Origin: Balneolaceae bacterium
GTDB lineage: Bacteria; Bacteroidota; Rhodothermia; Balneolales; Balneolaceae
Length of the DNA: 37,344 nucleotides
Assembly: GCA_007123715.1 (NCBI GenBank)
Contig: SKKO01000184.1
Span: 1-37,344, forward strand
Direction of reading: 5' to 3'
Within the stretch, counting starts at the first letter, position 1, and every line of letters starts with the position of its first letter. Made by a program: the position numbers and the translations under genes. Shown one piece after another: positions 17,752-25,927 of the stretch. The notes below the pieces were generated by a model. That model searched no databases and was not told the DNA's origin. It worked only from the letters and a program-made list of their open reading frames with translations.

Positions 17752-18443
17752 GAAGCAGCCTGCTTTTCGTTGATTTTTCCCTGCGAAGGTTTAAATGATT
17801 TAACCCGGTTCTCTGTACCCTGAAACAGCCGTTTAATATTGCCGCTATGTTTAACAACAATTCCGATCGCCACTACACTGCTGAAGAGTATGATGCTCCC
17901 GTCGATATCCCAATCGAGGCCATAGCGCATGGTAAGCTGTGAAAAAGGATAAATTAATGCTCCTGCAATAGAACCGAGGGAAACGTACCGGGTTGCGAAC
18001 ATCACAATCAAAAATAACGCCAGTGAAATACTGATGGATACAGGTTCAATGCCATATAACATCCCACACGCCGTTGCAGCACCTTTACCACCGCTAAATT
18101 TTGCATAAACAGGAAACATGTGCCCCATTACAGCAGCTACCCCTGCAAATATCACCAGCATGGAATCCACTTCCCAGTTGGCATAGAGCGATACAGGGCC
18201 ATCTCCAATAAACCATGCAATCTGGCTGATTACCGTAGTACAGAGAAGGCCTTTGCCAAAATCAAACAGGAGTACCAGTGTCCCTGCTTTCCATCCAAGA
18301 ATTCTGAAGGTATTCGTAGCCCCGGCATTACCGCTTCCGTGTTCGCGGATATCAATATTATAGAAAATTTTCCCTGTCCAGAGAGAGCTTGGTATAGCTC
18401 CTATCAGGTAACTAATCAGTACAACGACGAATAGTGACAGCAT
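17748..18443 (-). CDS. plsY: Acyl-phosphate:glycerol-3-phosphate acyltransferase
   Basis: This integral membrane enzyme transfers acyl groups from acyl phosphate to glycerol 3-phosphate, the first step of phospholipid synthesis. At 231 aa it is slightly longer than the usual 195-220. The PlsY signatures are all present: SYLIGAIPSSLWTGK (motif 1), HGSGNAGATNTFRILG (motif 2) and FSGGKGAATACG (motif 3). About five membrane helices are visible. The gene ends in a charged tail and overlaps gpsA by 4 bp. A small stem (GAACG/CGTTC) lies just before the ATG. Confidence 0.95.
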   Translation of the reverse strand: MLSLFVVVLISYLIGAIPSSLWTGKIFYNIDIREHGSGNAGATNTFRILGWKAGTLVLLFDFGKGLLCTTVISQIAWFIGDGPVSLYANWEVDSMLVIFAGVAAVMGHMFPVYAKFSGGKGAATACGMLYGIEPVSISISLALFLIVMFATRYVSLGSIAGALIYPFSQLTMRYGLDWDIDGSIILFSSVVAIGIVVKHSGNIKRLFQGTENRVKSFKPSQGKINEKQAAS

Positions 18444-18523
18444 TGGGAACGATTCCGTTCAGTATTAATTTTCATAAAAATAGCAAAATGAAAAGGGAGA
18501 ACCGAACAACACCAGAAAATTAT

Positions 18524-19402
18524 TTACACATGTCTTTCGGCGTGATAAGAAGAGCGAACAAGCGGCCCGCTCTCAACATGTTCAAGACCTAATGCCTCTC
18601 CAATCTCCTTGTATTCTGCAAACTGCTCCGGATGAACCCATTCCATTACAGGGTGGTGCATTTTTGTAGGCTGCATATATTGCCCTATCGTCAATACATC
18701 CACATTATGATCCACACAATCCTGCATCAACTCGATCACTTCTTCGCGGGTTTCACCGAGGCCAACCATAATTCCGGTTTTGGTACGCAGGCCTTGTTCT
18801 TTGCATCTTTTAAGAAGTTCAAGAGAACGCTCATATTTAGCCTGCGGACGCACATGCCGGTAGAGACGGGGTACGGTTTCGAGGTTATGGCTTAACACAT
18901 CCGGGGGGGTATCAATCACAATTTGGAGGGCCTCCCATACACCGCGAAAATCCGGAATGAGTGATTCGATTGTTACACCCTCAATGGATTCCCTTAGTAT
19001 CTTGTGACACTCTGCAAAAATAGGAGCGCCGCCGTCACTTCTTTCATCGCGGTTAACGGATGTAAGAACTACGTGCCTCAGTTTCATTTTTGCAGCAGCA
19101 TCTGCAACCCTTCGCGGTTCATCCCAGTCGAGCCCCTGTGCCGGCCTGCCGGTTTTTATAGCACAAAATGAACATGAACGGGTACAAACATCCCCTAAAA
19201 TCATGAACGTAGCGGTACCGGCACCCCAGCATTCACCCATATTCGGACATCGGGCTTCCGAACAAACAGTATTCAGGTTGTTCGTCCTGATGGTTTCTGC
19301 AACTTCTTTAAATTTTTGACCGGATGGAAGCTTTACTCTGAGCCAGTCAGGCCGGCGATCTCCCGGTGTACTTCTTTCTACTACGTTGAGTTCTTTGATC
19401 AT
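18524..19402 (-). CDS. lipA: Lipoyl synthase
   Basis: This radical SAM enzyme inserts two sulfurs into protein-bound octanoyl chains. It has 292 aa. The auxiliary cluster cysteines are Cys47, Cys52 and Cys58 (CSEARCPNMGEC) and the radical SAM motif is Cys73, Cys77, Cys80 (CTRSCSFC). The C-terminal GPLVRSSYHA contains the conserved RSSY serine that ligates the auxiliary cluster. The gene lies 97 bp after lipB and has its own -7 element at 19443-19450. Confidence 0.97.
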   Translation of the reverse strand: MIKELNVVERSTPGDRRPDWLRVKLPSGQKFKEVAETIRTNNLNTVCSEARCPNMGECWGAGTATFMILGDVCTRSCSFCAIKTGRPAQGLDWDEPRRVADAAAKMKLRHVVLTSVNRDERSDGGAPIFAECHKILRESIEGVTIESLIPDFRGVWEALQIVIDTPPDVLSHNLETVPRLYRHVRPQAKYERSLELLKRCKEQGLRTKTGIMVGLGETREEVIELMQDCVDHNVDVLTIGQYMQPTKMHHPVMEWVHPEQFAEYKEIGEALGLEHVESGPLVRSSYHAERHV

Positions 19403-19442
19403 GATAATATTTTGTGCGATATAGCCTGCATTCCGTGGTTAC

Positions 19443-19450
19443 CAAAGGTA
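19443..19450 (-). promoter_or_regulatory. lipA promoter -7 element
   Basis: On the minus strand TACCTTTG matches the Bacteroidota -7 element exactly, 40 nt upstream of the lipA ATG. The -33 position reads CTG, 20 nt further upstream, instead of TTG. Confidence 0.5.
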
Positions 19451-19499
19451 AGGATTTTACATGTAGGGTTCAGAAAACGGCTTAAATTTCTTTATTAAG

Positions 19500-20234
19500 T
19501 TATTCATCATTTATTGATGTAGCCGGCAAGTATGGATAAACATTTGATACCCTGTTGATTTTAACATCAAACACCTCTGAAAAGTGCCTGATAAGTCTGT
19601 CTTTCACCTCATTGATATTCATTTTCCGATTTAAAATTTTTGATAAACTGGTCACGGATTTATTTTTAATTCCACACGGGATGATGTGGTCAAAGTATTC
19701 AAGATCGGTATGTATGTTGAATGCGAACCCATGCATGGTTACCCATCGTGAACACCGAATGCCCAGGGCACATATTTTTTCATCATTCACCCAGACCCCT
19801 GTCAATTTATCTATTCGATCGCTTTTTATTCCATAATCCGAAAGTGTGCGGATAATCACTTCTTCAAGATAACGGAGGTATTTGTGAATGTCAGTGAAGT
19901 ACCTGTCCAGATCAAGGATAGGATAACCCACAATCTGCCCCGGGCCGTGGTAGGTTATGTCGCCTCCCCTGTCTATGTTTACAAATTCAGCATCGATTTC
20001 TTTGAGTTCATTGAATCCCTTGAGCAAATGTGAAGATTTTCCACTCTTCCCCAGAGTATAGACATGCGGATGTTCAACTAAAAGCAAGCTGTCATTTTTC
20101 TGATAATCGGATATTATCCCGTTTCGCAACTTCAGTTTCTGGGTAATCAGTTCATTCTGAATACTCTTTTGCAGCTCCCATGCGTTATGATAGGGCTGTG
20201 TACCAAGGTCATGTACATCAACTATTACAGGCAT
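19500..20234 (-). CDS. lipB: Octanoyl-ACP:protein octanoyltransferase
   Basis: This enzyme moves octanoate from acyl carrier protein to lipoyl domains, the substrate for LipA. It has 244 aa from the ATG at 20234. Signatures are LLVEHPHVYTLGKSGKSSHL, then RGGDITYHGPGQIVGYPILD (catalytic region) and the lysine and cysteine motifs in WVNDEKICALGIRCSRWVTMHGFA and HIIPCGI. A longer frame from TTG 20276 is possible, but that start lies inside the terminator hairpin of the upstream gene, so the ATG is preferred. Gene order lipB then lipA fits one pathway unit, though lipA also has its own promoter signal. Confidence 0.95.
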   Translation of the reverse strand: MPVIVDVHDLGTQPYHNAWELQKSIQNELITQKLKLRNGIISDYQKNDSLLLVEHPHVYTLGKSGKSSHLLKGFNELKEIDAEFVNIDRGGDITYHGPGQIVGYPILDLDRYFTDIHKYLRYLEEVIIRTLSDYGIKSDRIDKLTGVWVNDEKICALGIRCSRWVTMHGFAFNIHTDLEYFDHIIPCGIKNKSVTSLSKILNRKMNINEVKDRLIRHFSEVFDVKINRVSNVYPYLPATSINDE

Positions 20235-20248
20235 GGACACAAGATAAT

Positions 20249-20286
20249 CAAAAAAATGAAAAGTGGGTTTAATCAAAAACCCACTT
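20249..20286 (-). terminator. Intrinsic terminator of the proximal TonB-like gene
   Basis: On the minus strand AAGTGGGTTT and AAACCCACTT form a perfect 10-bp stem with a 6-nt loop, followed by TTCATTTTTTT. It lies 46 nt beyond the TonB-like stop codon and just before the lipB start. Confidence 0.85.
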
Positions 20287-20288
20287 CC

Positions 20289-20315
20289 CGGTGTCCTGTC
20301 TCCTTCAACTACTAA
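20289..20315 (-). repeat. 27-nt 3'-region repeat, copy 1
   Basis: This segment is identical over all 27 nt to 21364-21390. It sits between the stop codon and the terminator hairpin of the first TonB-like gene. On the minus strand it contains GAAGGAGACAGGACACC. Confidence 0.9.
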
Positions 20316-20332
20316 CGAGATTTCTTTTTTAA

Positions 20333-21028
20333 TTACGTTCTGATGATAAATATAACCGGCAGGTGATATTGTACCCTCACCGGCCTGCCACGCTGCATAC
20401 CGGGTACAAATTTCATTTTAGAAACAACCCTGATAGCCTCTTCATCGCAGCCACCGCCAATTCCCCGAATCACAATTGGGTTCTCAGGTTCACCTCTTTC
20501 ATTTACGATAAATTGTACAACTACCCTTCCCTGGATATTGGCCCTCAAGGCCATTTCCGGATATCGCACCTCATTCTGCAAAGCCTGCAACCCGCCAATG
20601 AGCACCGGCATTTGTTCCACTATCACAAAGAATCCCTCTTCAGGCTCTTCAAATTCTTCTTCCTTTGCAGGGGGGGGAGGCGGAGGAGGCAAGGCCAAAA
20701 AACTGTCAAACCGTAATTCAGCATCGATCACGATATCCACATCTTCAATAATTTCATAATTCGGCACAGCAACCGGCACAGGTGGCCTTGGTGGGGGCGG
20801 AAGCATTTCTCGCTGCTCGGTCTGAACGATTTCCTCTATTTCAACTTCTTCCTGTTCAACAACGGCAATCCTTTCCGGTGGTGTAATAGCAATCTCAACT
20901 CTGAAAAGAATCGTTAGAAGGATGAGTGCTAACAATAATCCGGTTTCAAGGAGTATGATGTAGTAGTTACGAAGGTTTGATTCCGGCCTTCTTTTTATCT
21001 CGTGGTTGGGTATCCGTTTATCTTTCAT
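20333..21028 (-). CDS. TonB-like energy transducer, paralog 1
   Basis: This is a 231-aa TonB-family protein. It has a cytoplasmic N-terminus (NHEIKRRPESNLRNYY), one membrane helix (about 27-45), and a periplasmic acidic stretch. Two proline-rich tracts follow (MLPPPPRPPVPVAVPN and ALPPPPPPPAKEEE). The C-terminal TonB domain shows VRYPEMALRANIQGRVVVQF and the end motif GRPVRVQYHLPVIF. It probably transmits proton-motive force to outer-membrane receptors, but no ExbB/ExbD is nearby. It is a close paralog of the gene at 21414-22103. A strong ribosome site (GAGGTG) lies about 10 nt upstream of the ATG. Confidence 0.9.
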   Translation of the reverse strand: MKDKRIPNHEIKRRPESNLRNYYIILLETGLLLALILLTILFRVEIAITPPERIAVVEQEEVEIEEIVQTEQREMLPPPPRPPVPVAVPNYEIIEDVDIVIDAELRFDSFLALPPPPPPPAKEEEFEEPEEGFFVIVEQMPVLIGGLQALQNEVRYPEMALRANIQGRVVVQFIVNERGEPENPIVIRGIGGGCDEEAIRVVSKMKFVPGMQRGRPVRVQYHLPVIFIIRT

Positions 21029-21334
21029 GGCCTTTCACCTCACTTTTCATTAGTAGTAGGCTGATAGACATTGGAGTAAAAAGACCATCTATCTATGATA
21101 AAATTAGAGATAGATTATTAAGATTAGATGAGTAATTCATTTAAAAAACAAAATAATTATGAAAAAATTTAATTTGACATAATATTAGAAAGCAAATAAC
21201 GTCTCTGGCTAAAGGCACCCCTCCGCTGTTTTTTTCCCTTAGCCTTATTAGCGACGAGATATCGCTTCGCAGGATAAAAAGAGTAGCTTGGTGATAATAG
21301 GGATCAACAGAAGGTATTTCACATTTTTAGGGGG

Positions 21335-21362
21335 AAAATGGGCTCATTCCTGAGCCCATTTT
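21335..21362 (-). terminator. Hairpin terminator of the distal TonB-like gene
   Basis: AAAATGGGCTCA and TGAGCCCATTTT form a perfect 12-bp stem with a 4-nt loop, 52 nt after the TonB-like stop. The A/T ends of the stem supply the only T tract; the sequence then turns C-rich. Confidence 0.7.
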
Positions 21363-21363
21363 A

Positions 21364-21390
21364 CGGTGTCCTGTCTCCTTCAACTACTAA
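21364..21390 (-). repeat. 27-nt 3'-region repeat, copy 2
   Basis: Identical to 20289-20315 and in the same position, between the stop codon and the hairpin of the second TonB-like gene. Confidence 0.9.
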
Positions 21391-21413
21391 AGTTTTTTCA
21401 ACAGGAATACTTT

Positions 21414-22103
21414 TTAACTCCTGATCATAAAAATTACGGGCAGGTTGTATTGAACTCTGACGGGCCTGCCACGCTGCATTCCAGGCTTGAATTTTGCTCG
21501 GGACACTACTCTGATGGCCTCTTCATCACAGCCACCCCCAATACCTCTGATTACATTTGGGCTCTCTACTTCACCTCTTTCATTCACAATAAACTGTACA
21601 TAAACGCGTCCCTGAATATTTGCCCGCAGTGCCCTTTCCGGGTAACGGACTTCTCTTTGAAGTGCTTCCAGCCCACCAATTAATTCAGGCATCTGCTCAA
21701 CAAGAATGAAGAAACCATCTTCAGGTTCAGCCTCTTCTTCCTGTTGCGGAGGAGGCGGGGGCAACGCCAACTGGCTGCCAAAATCAAGCTCTGCGTCAAT
21801 CATGATATCGATATCTTCGATAATCTGATCATTTGGAACCGGAACAGGTACCGGCGGCCTTGGCGGCGGCGGAGGGGTTTCCTGCTGTTGTGTTTGTATT
21901 ATTTCTTCCATTTCAACTATTTCCTGCTCATCCATATAGATGACTTCTGCCTCGGATGCGCGGAAATCTATCCGTACAAGTGCCGTCAAAATCAATAATG
22001 TGAGAATGAGGCCCGTTTCGAGCAGAATGGTATAGTAGTTACGAAGATTTGCTTCAGGCTTTCTTTTTATCTCGTAGTTTGGCTTGAGTCTTTGGTCTTT
22101 CAT
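21414..22103 (-). CDS. TonB-like energy transducer, paralog 2
   Basis: This 229-aa paralog of the neighbouring gene has the same architecture: basic N-terminus (NYEIKRKPEANLRNYY), membrane helix (about 27-45), acidic stretch (IVEMEEIIQTQQQE), and proline tracts TPPPPPRPPVPVPVPN and ALPPPPPQQEEE. A C-terminal TonB domain follows (VRYPERALRANIQGRVYVQF). The C-terminal domains are nearly identical while the linkers have diverged. The upstream GAGGT ribosome site and the 3' element are shared too, so this looks like a tandem duplication that took the flanks along. Confidence 0.9.
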   Translation of the reverse strand: MKDQRLKPNYEIKRKPEANLRNYYTILLETGLILTLLILTALVRIDFRASEAEVIYMDEQEIVEMEEIIQTQQQETPPPPPRPPVPVPVPNDQIIEDIDIMIDAELDFGSQLALPPPPPQQEEEAEPEDGFFILVEQMPELIGGLEALQREVRYPERALRANIQGRVYVQFIVNERGEVESPNVIRGIGGGCDEEAIRVVSRAKFKPGMQRGRPVRVQYNLPVIFMIRS

Positions 22104-22577
22104 GATCTCTGACCTCTCTAATTAGTAATTAATGTTAGGAGACTATCTTTCTTTATTTAGTAAGATAAAGTCCGATTGTAAATTTCCTGTGTGTATTTCA
22201 GTTTTTTTTATCTTTTTATCGCTTTTTATAATATAACGAAACCAAGGAAATTTTGTGTCAAAAAAAGTACATTTTGTTTCAGAAAAGCGGTTTTTTTGAC
22301 CGGTTCACCATAGCCGGAAAAGAGTAATACCGAATGAATTTAGCAGCCTCATGATTTCTACTTAAGAAGATTCCATTTGTAGAATAAATACATTTAATAA
22401 TTCATGATTTTTGCAGATTTTTACAAATTTATTTTTTCCGATCTATAAATATGAGCCGGGTTGCCGCACACAAAAAAAGGCGGATATAAATATACCCGCC
22501 TCTTATTTTGAACGTCGTTTATCTGAAGGTTGTAATAATATGGTTTATCCGTTAGTCCATATATTTTCTCAATTCTG
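22104..22577. other. 474-bp gap between lpdA and the TonB-like pair
   Basis: No gene is seen. The right part holds the lpdA terminator (22471-22502). The left part, upstream of the TonB-like gene, is AT-rich with a segment (AGACTATCTTTCT) resembling the AGACCATCTATCT upstream of the other paralog. A short CCGG/CCGG stem lies near 22300. Confidence 0.6.
22471..22502 (-). terminator. Intrinsic terminator of lpdA
   Basis: On the minus strand AGGCGG and CCGCCT form a 6-bp GC-rich stem, extended through ATAT pairs, followed by TTTTTTTG. It lies about 75 nt past the lpdA stop. Confidence 0.85.
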
Positions 22578-23996
22578 TTACTTCCCGGGCTTTGTACCAA
22601 GATGAACCCCTTCGCCATACGCCTCTGCAACGGCTTCCATGACTGCTTCGCTCATGGTTGGATGCGGATGAACAGCACTCATTATTTCATGACCTGTCGT
22701 TTCGAGATCACGGGCAACCACAGCTTCAGCAATAAGCTCTGTTACATGTGAACCAATGATGTGGCAGCCAAGCCACTCTCCATATTTTTTATCAAAAATG
22801 ACTTTTACAAAGCCTTCTTCGTGGCCAAGTCCGGCAGCTTTACCACTGGCTGAAAACGGAAATTTGCCCACTCTCACATCGTATCCTTCTTCTCTGGCCT
22901 GTTTCTCAGTCAAACCAACTGATGCAATTTGCGGCTCACAATAAGTACATCCCGGAATATTTTTGTAATTAACAGGTGCAGGCTTTTTGCCCGCAAGCAG
23001 TTCTGCAAGTACAACTCCTTCATGCGAGGCTTTATGGGCCAGCCAGGGGGCACCAATCACATCACCAATGGCAAAAATATGATCAGCTGTGGTCTTGTAT
23101 GTTTTCTTATCCACTATAATCGCTCCTTTTTCGGTATCCACACCGGCTTTATCAAGCCCGATTCCTTCAATATTTCCTGTTACCCCTACAGCGGATACAA
23201 CAACATCTGCTTCAACTTCTTCATTACCATTTTTTGTTTTGATGGTCACCTTCACTCCCTTGCCTTTCTTCTCTACTTTTTCAACAGAGCTTTCAGTAAA
23301 AATGCTGATCCCTTTTTTCTTGTAGATTTTTGCAAGTTCTTTGCCAATGTCTTCATCTTCCACCGGCACCAGTGTTTTTTGCAACTCTACAAGAGTCACT
23401 TCAGTCCCAATGGAGTTATAGAAATAAGCAAACTCAACTCCAATAGCCCCCGCACCGATAATCACCATTTTTTTAGGCTGGGACTCGAGTTGCATGGCAC
23501 GTTCTGAATCGATGATCATCTTCCCGTCAATTTTCAGACTGGGAAGTTCTCTCGGCCGCGCGCCGGTTGCGATAATAAAATGTTTGGCTTTAATGGTTTC
23601 GATTTCTTTTCCCTTATCGTCCTGCACTGACAATTCTTTTGCAGATTTAAAAACACCCTTGCCATTTATCACTTCAATTTTGTTTGCTTTCATCAAAAAC
23701 TGAACGCCCTTACTCATTTTATCGGCTACTTTTCGGCTACGTTTAATCATTGCATCAAAGTTTGCAGAAAACTCCTTGACATCGATACCATAATCGGCCG
23801 CATGTGAGATTGACTCAAATACTTCTGCCGACCGTAACAAGGCTTTTGTAGGAATACAACCGATATTCAAGCAAACACCTCCCAAGAAACGCTTCTCTAC
23901 AACAGCCGTTTTAAATCCAAGCTGAGATGCCCTTATTGCAGCTACATATCCGCCTGGCCCTGTTCCAATTACACAAACATCATATTCTTTTGCCAT
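22578..23996 (-). CDS. lpdA: Dihydrolipoyl dehydrogenase (E3)
   Basis: This FAD enzyme reoxidises dihydrolipoyl groups of 2-oxoacid dehydrogenases or the glycine cleavage system. It has 472 aa, the normal length. It shows an FAD fold (VIGTGPGGYVAAIRA), a redox disulfide Cys42/Cys47 (GGVCLNIGCIPTKAL), an NAD fold (KKMVIIGAGAIGVEFAYFYN) and the C-terminal His-Glu active-site motif HPHPTMSEAV. No E1 or E2 gene is adjacent; the neighbours lipB and lipA make the cofactor it acts on. Confidence 0.96.
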   Translation of the reverse strand: MAKEYDVCVIGTGPGGYVAAIRASQLGFKTAVVEKRFLGGVCLNIGCIPTKALLRSAEVFESISHAADYGIDVKEFSANFDAMIKRSRKVADKMSKGVQFLMKANKIEVINGKGVFKSAKELSVQDDKGKEIETIKAKHFIIATGARPRELPSLKIDGKMIIDSERAMQLESQPKKMVIIGAGAIGVEFAYFYNSIGTEVTLVELQKTLVPVEDEDIGKELAKIYKKKGISIFTESSVEKVEKKGKGVKVTIKTKNGNEEVEADVVVSAVGVTGNIEGIGLDKAGVDTEKGAIIVDKKTYKTTADHIFAIGDVIGAPWLAHKASHEGVVLAELLAGKKPAPVNYKNIPGCTYCEPQIASVGLTEKQAREEGYDVRVGKFPFSASGKAAGLGHEEGFVKVIFDKKYGEWLGCHIIGSHVTELIAEAVVARDLETTGHEIMSAVHPHPTMSEAVMEAVAEAYGEGVHLGTKPGK

Positions 23997-24022
23997 GATG
24001 ACCTATTTATTTAAAAATTCAA

Positions 24023-24051
24023 TTGATTTAACATTCTGACGCTTACCTTTG
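24023..24051 (+). promoter_or_regulatory. Promoter-like element pointing into the gap
   Basis: TTG and TACCTTTG separated by 18 nt form a good match to the Bacteroidota sigma-A promoter. It faces right, away from lpdA, into a region with no + strand gene. Confidence 0.4.
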
Positions 24052-24360
24052 ACTAAAAGTCGGCTCGCTATATAATTGATGCTATTTAAGGTAAGGAATC
24101 TACAGAAGATTTTTAAGCACGAACCCAAAATTCAGATTATCAACCATGGATAATTCCAGAATATGGTTCACTCATTATTGATAATTAATCTGACTTTGTT
24201 GATTTGCGTGGGACTGTTGAGTATTCTGCTACACAGAATGCTGAGTGCGCCCAGAGGGGTCGGGGCCGGAAAAGGCACCAGTTTACGACGCGCTGACCTG
24301 TCCTGAAGGGATCCCTTTGATACGGAACTGATCAGTGTAGCTAAACCTGCCCTCACTTAC

Positions 24361-24404
24361 TCTGTTAATCGGTTCATCCGTTCGTCTGTTCCTCCGTTTT
24401 TCAG
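24361..24404. repeat. Array of five 8-bp units, TCNGTTNN type
   Basis: There are five contiguous octamers with consensus TCNGTTNN, third bases T, G, C, T, C, ending in TCAG. The array has the same unit order as the one at 28056-28099. Confidence 0.8.
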
Positions 24405-24493
24405 GGGCTTTCCAAGCCGGAGAAGCTCTCCGGCCTACGTTAAGGAGGCCGCTAATTTTGCCCAAAAGCATCCAACAACAAGTCCCATTAATC

Positions 24494-25927
24494 TTAATAA
24501 TGGTCAAAATCGCCGCGTTTTTTTCTCATGAAATAATCTTTGGTGGCCTCAATTACTTTTGGTGCCAGTAAAAGGGTTGCGAGCATGGTAGGTATGGCCA
24601 TCAATGCAAACATCCCATCTATAAGATTCACCACAAGATCAATAGATGTGATGGAACCAAGAAAAATGGCGAAGATATAGAAGTAATTATAATAGTGTTT
24701 TCTGTGGGCACCACCCAGAAAATTGAGGCATTTGGTACCATAGTAAGAGTATGTGAACATTGTTGTAATACTGAAAATAAATACACACACAATAAGCAGA
24801 TAGGGGCCAACCACCGGGATGCCGGTCTCGAATGCCCTGGCCGTCATTGTAACACCATCTACACTGGTGTCAGTCCAGGCACCTGTCATCAACAGCGCAA
24901 GTGCGGTCATTGAACAAATAAGAAGAGTATCGATGGCCGGTTCAAGCATCCCCACCAGGCCTTCACGAACCGGCTCCCGTGTTTTGGCAGCCCCGTGCGC
25001 CATCGCTTCAGTACCAATTCCCGCTTCGTTTGAAAACGCACCGCGTCGTATTCCCATCGAAATCATATATCCGAGAGCCCCGCCCAAGGCTGCTTCTTCA
25101 CTGGCAAAGGATCCTTTAAACGCATCAGTCACGATGAGGCTGAGATAAGTTGGGACATCGGCAAAATTCGTAATAATGATATATACAACCGTAAAAATGT
25201 AAATGAGTACCATTAACGGAACCAGCCGGGCAGCCACATGGCCAATTCGTTTTATCCCTCCAAAAATAACCAGTGACACCAATAGAACAAGAACAATACC
25301 GATAATAATATCCGATAAGCGAAATCCCGTTTCCGTGAGAAAAGTGCCGGATAATATCATGGTATGATATCCGAGCAGTCCGTTTTCGGCCAGCATGGTA
25401 TCTCGAATGATCTGGGTAAGCTGATTTGACTGGAAAATGGGTGTACACCCGATCAGACCGGCCAGGCTAAAAAAAATGGCGAGTGGTTTCCATTTTTTCC
25501 CAAGACCTTCAACGATATAATACATGGGCCCGCCTTGAATTTTACCGCTCGTATCTTCTCCGCGATACATAATAGAAAGGGTGCAGGTAAAAAATTTGGT
25601 TGCCATTCCAACCAGCGCAGTAACCCACATCCAGAAAATGGCGCCCGGACCGCCCAGTCCCAATGCGATCGCCACCCCGCTGATGTTACCCATCCCCACT
25701 GTTGCAGCCAGTGTGCTGGAAAGTGCCTGAAAATGATTGATCTCGCCCGGAGCGTTCGGGTCTTCATACTTACCCGACAATACCTGAATCCCATGAGTGA
25801 AATGACGATAGGGTATAAAACGGCTGTAGAAAAGAAAGAATACACCACCACCTACAAGTAATACGAGCAGAGGAGTTCCCCATGCATAATTCGCAAATGC
25901 TACAAGAGTCTGTTCAATATATTCCAG
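24494..25927 (-). CDS. Sodium:alanine/glycine symporter (AGCS family), non-canonical start
   Basis: This inner-membrane Na+-coupled amino-acid importer has about 474-477 aa. AGCS signatures are INHFQALSSTLAATVGMGNI and RRGAFSNEAGIGTEAMAHGA, and about ten membrane helices are visible. The first standard start codon in frame is TTG at 25780, but coding sequence clearly continues upstream: EQTLVAFANYAWGTPLLVL, then FFLFYSRFIPYRHFTHGI, the family's first helix and loop. Between that and the in-frame TAA at 25946-25948 there is no ATG, GTG or TTG. The candidates are ATT at 25918, where homologs usually have MEQ, and CTG at 25927, which has AGG six bases upstream. The 5' end given here is the CTG. 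A point mutation of the start is also possible. Confidence 0.88.
   Translation of the reverse strand: MEYIEQTLVAFANYAWGTPLLVLLVGGGVFFLFYSRFIPYRHFTHGIQVLSGKYEDPNAPGEINHFQALSSTLAATVGMGNISGVAIALGLGGPGAIFWMWVTALVGMATKFFTCTLSIMYRGEDTSGKIQGGPMYYIVEGLGKKWKPLAIFFSLAGLIGCTPIFQSNQLTQIIRDTMLAENGLLGYHTMILSGTFLTETGFRLSDIIIGIVLVLLVSLVIFGGIKRIGHVAARLVPLMVLIYIFTVVYIIITNFADVPTYLSLIVTDAFKGSFASEEAALGGALGYMISMGIRRGAFSNEAGIGTEAMAHGAAKTREPVREGLVGMLEPAIDTLLICSMTALALLMTGAWTDTSVDGVTMTARAFETGIPVVGPYLLIVCVFIFSITTMFTYSYYGTKCLNFLGGAHRKHYYNYFYIFAIFLGSITSIDLVVNLIDGMFALMAIPTMLATLLLAPKVIEATKDYFMRKKRGDFDHY

Larger units (their letters stand above)
21029..21413. other. 385-bp gap between TonB-like paralogs with several stems
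   Basis: No credible gene is seen. From left to right the gap holds: an inverted repeat ATCTATCT/AGATAGAT (about 21090-21118); a 9-bp stem GGCTAAAGG/CCCTTAGCC (21207-21215 with 21236-21244, one wobble on the minus strand); a 5-bp stem AGCGA/TCGCT (21250-21266); the terminator at 21335-21362; and the second copy of the 27-nt repeat. Confidence 0.7.
23997..24493. other. 497-bp gap without a credible gene
   Basis: It contains a + strand promoter-like pair (24023-24051), an AAGGGATCCCTT palindrome near 24306-24317, an 8-bp unit array (24361-24404) and a GC stem GCCGGAGA/TCTCCGGC near 24415-24433. Two minus-strand frames (24168-24356 and 24283-24507) are open, but their composition looks like translated repeat sequence and I recognise no domain. 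Confidence 0.6.

Noticed and set aside
20235-20276. Longer lipB from TTG 20276
   Set aside because: That start sits inside the terminator hairpin of the upstream gene, and the ATG at 20234 fits homologs.
24168-24507. Two overlapping minus-strand frames (62 and 74 codons)
   Set aside because: They cross the palindrome, the GC stem and the octamer array. The amino-acid text reflects repeats and no domain is seen.
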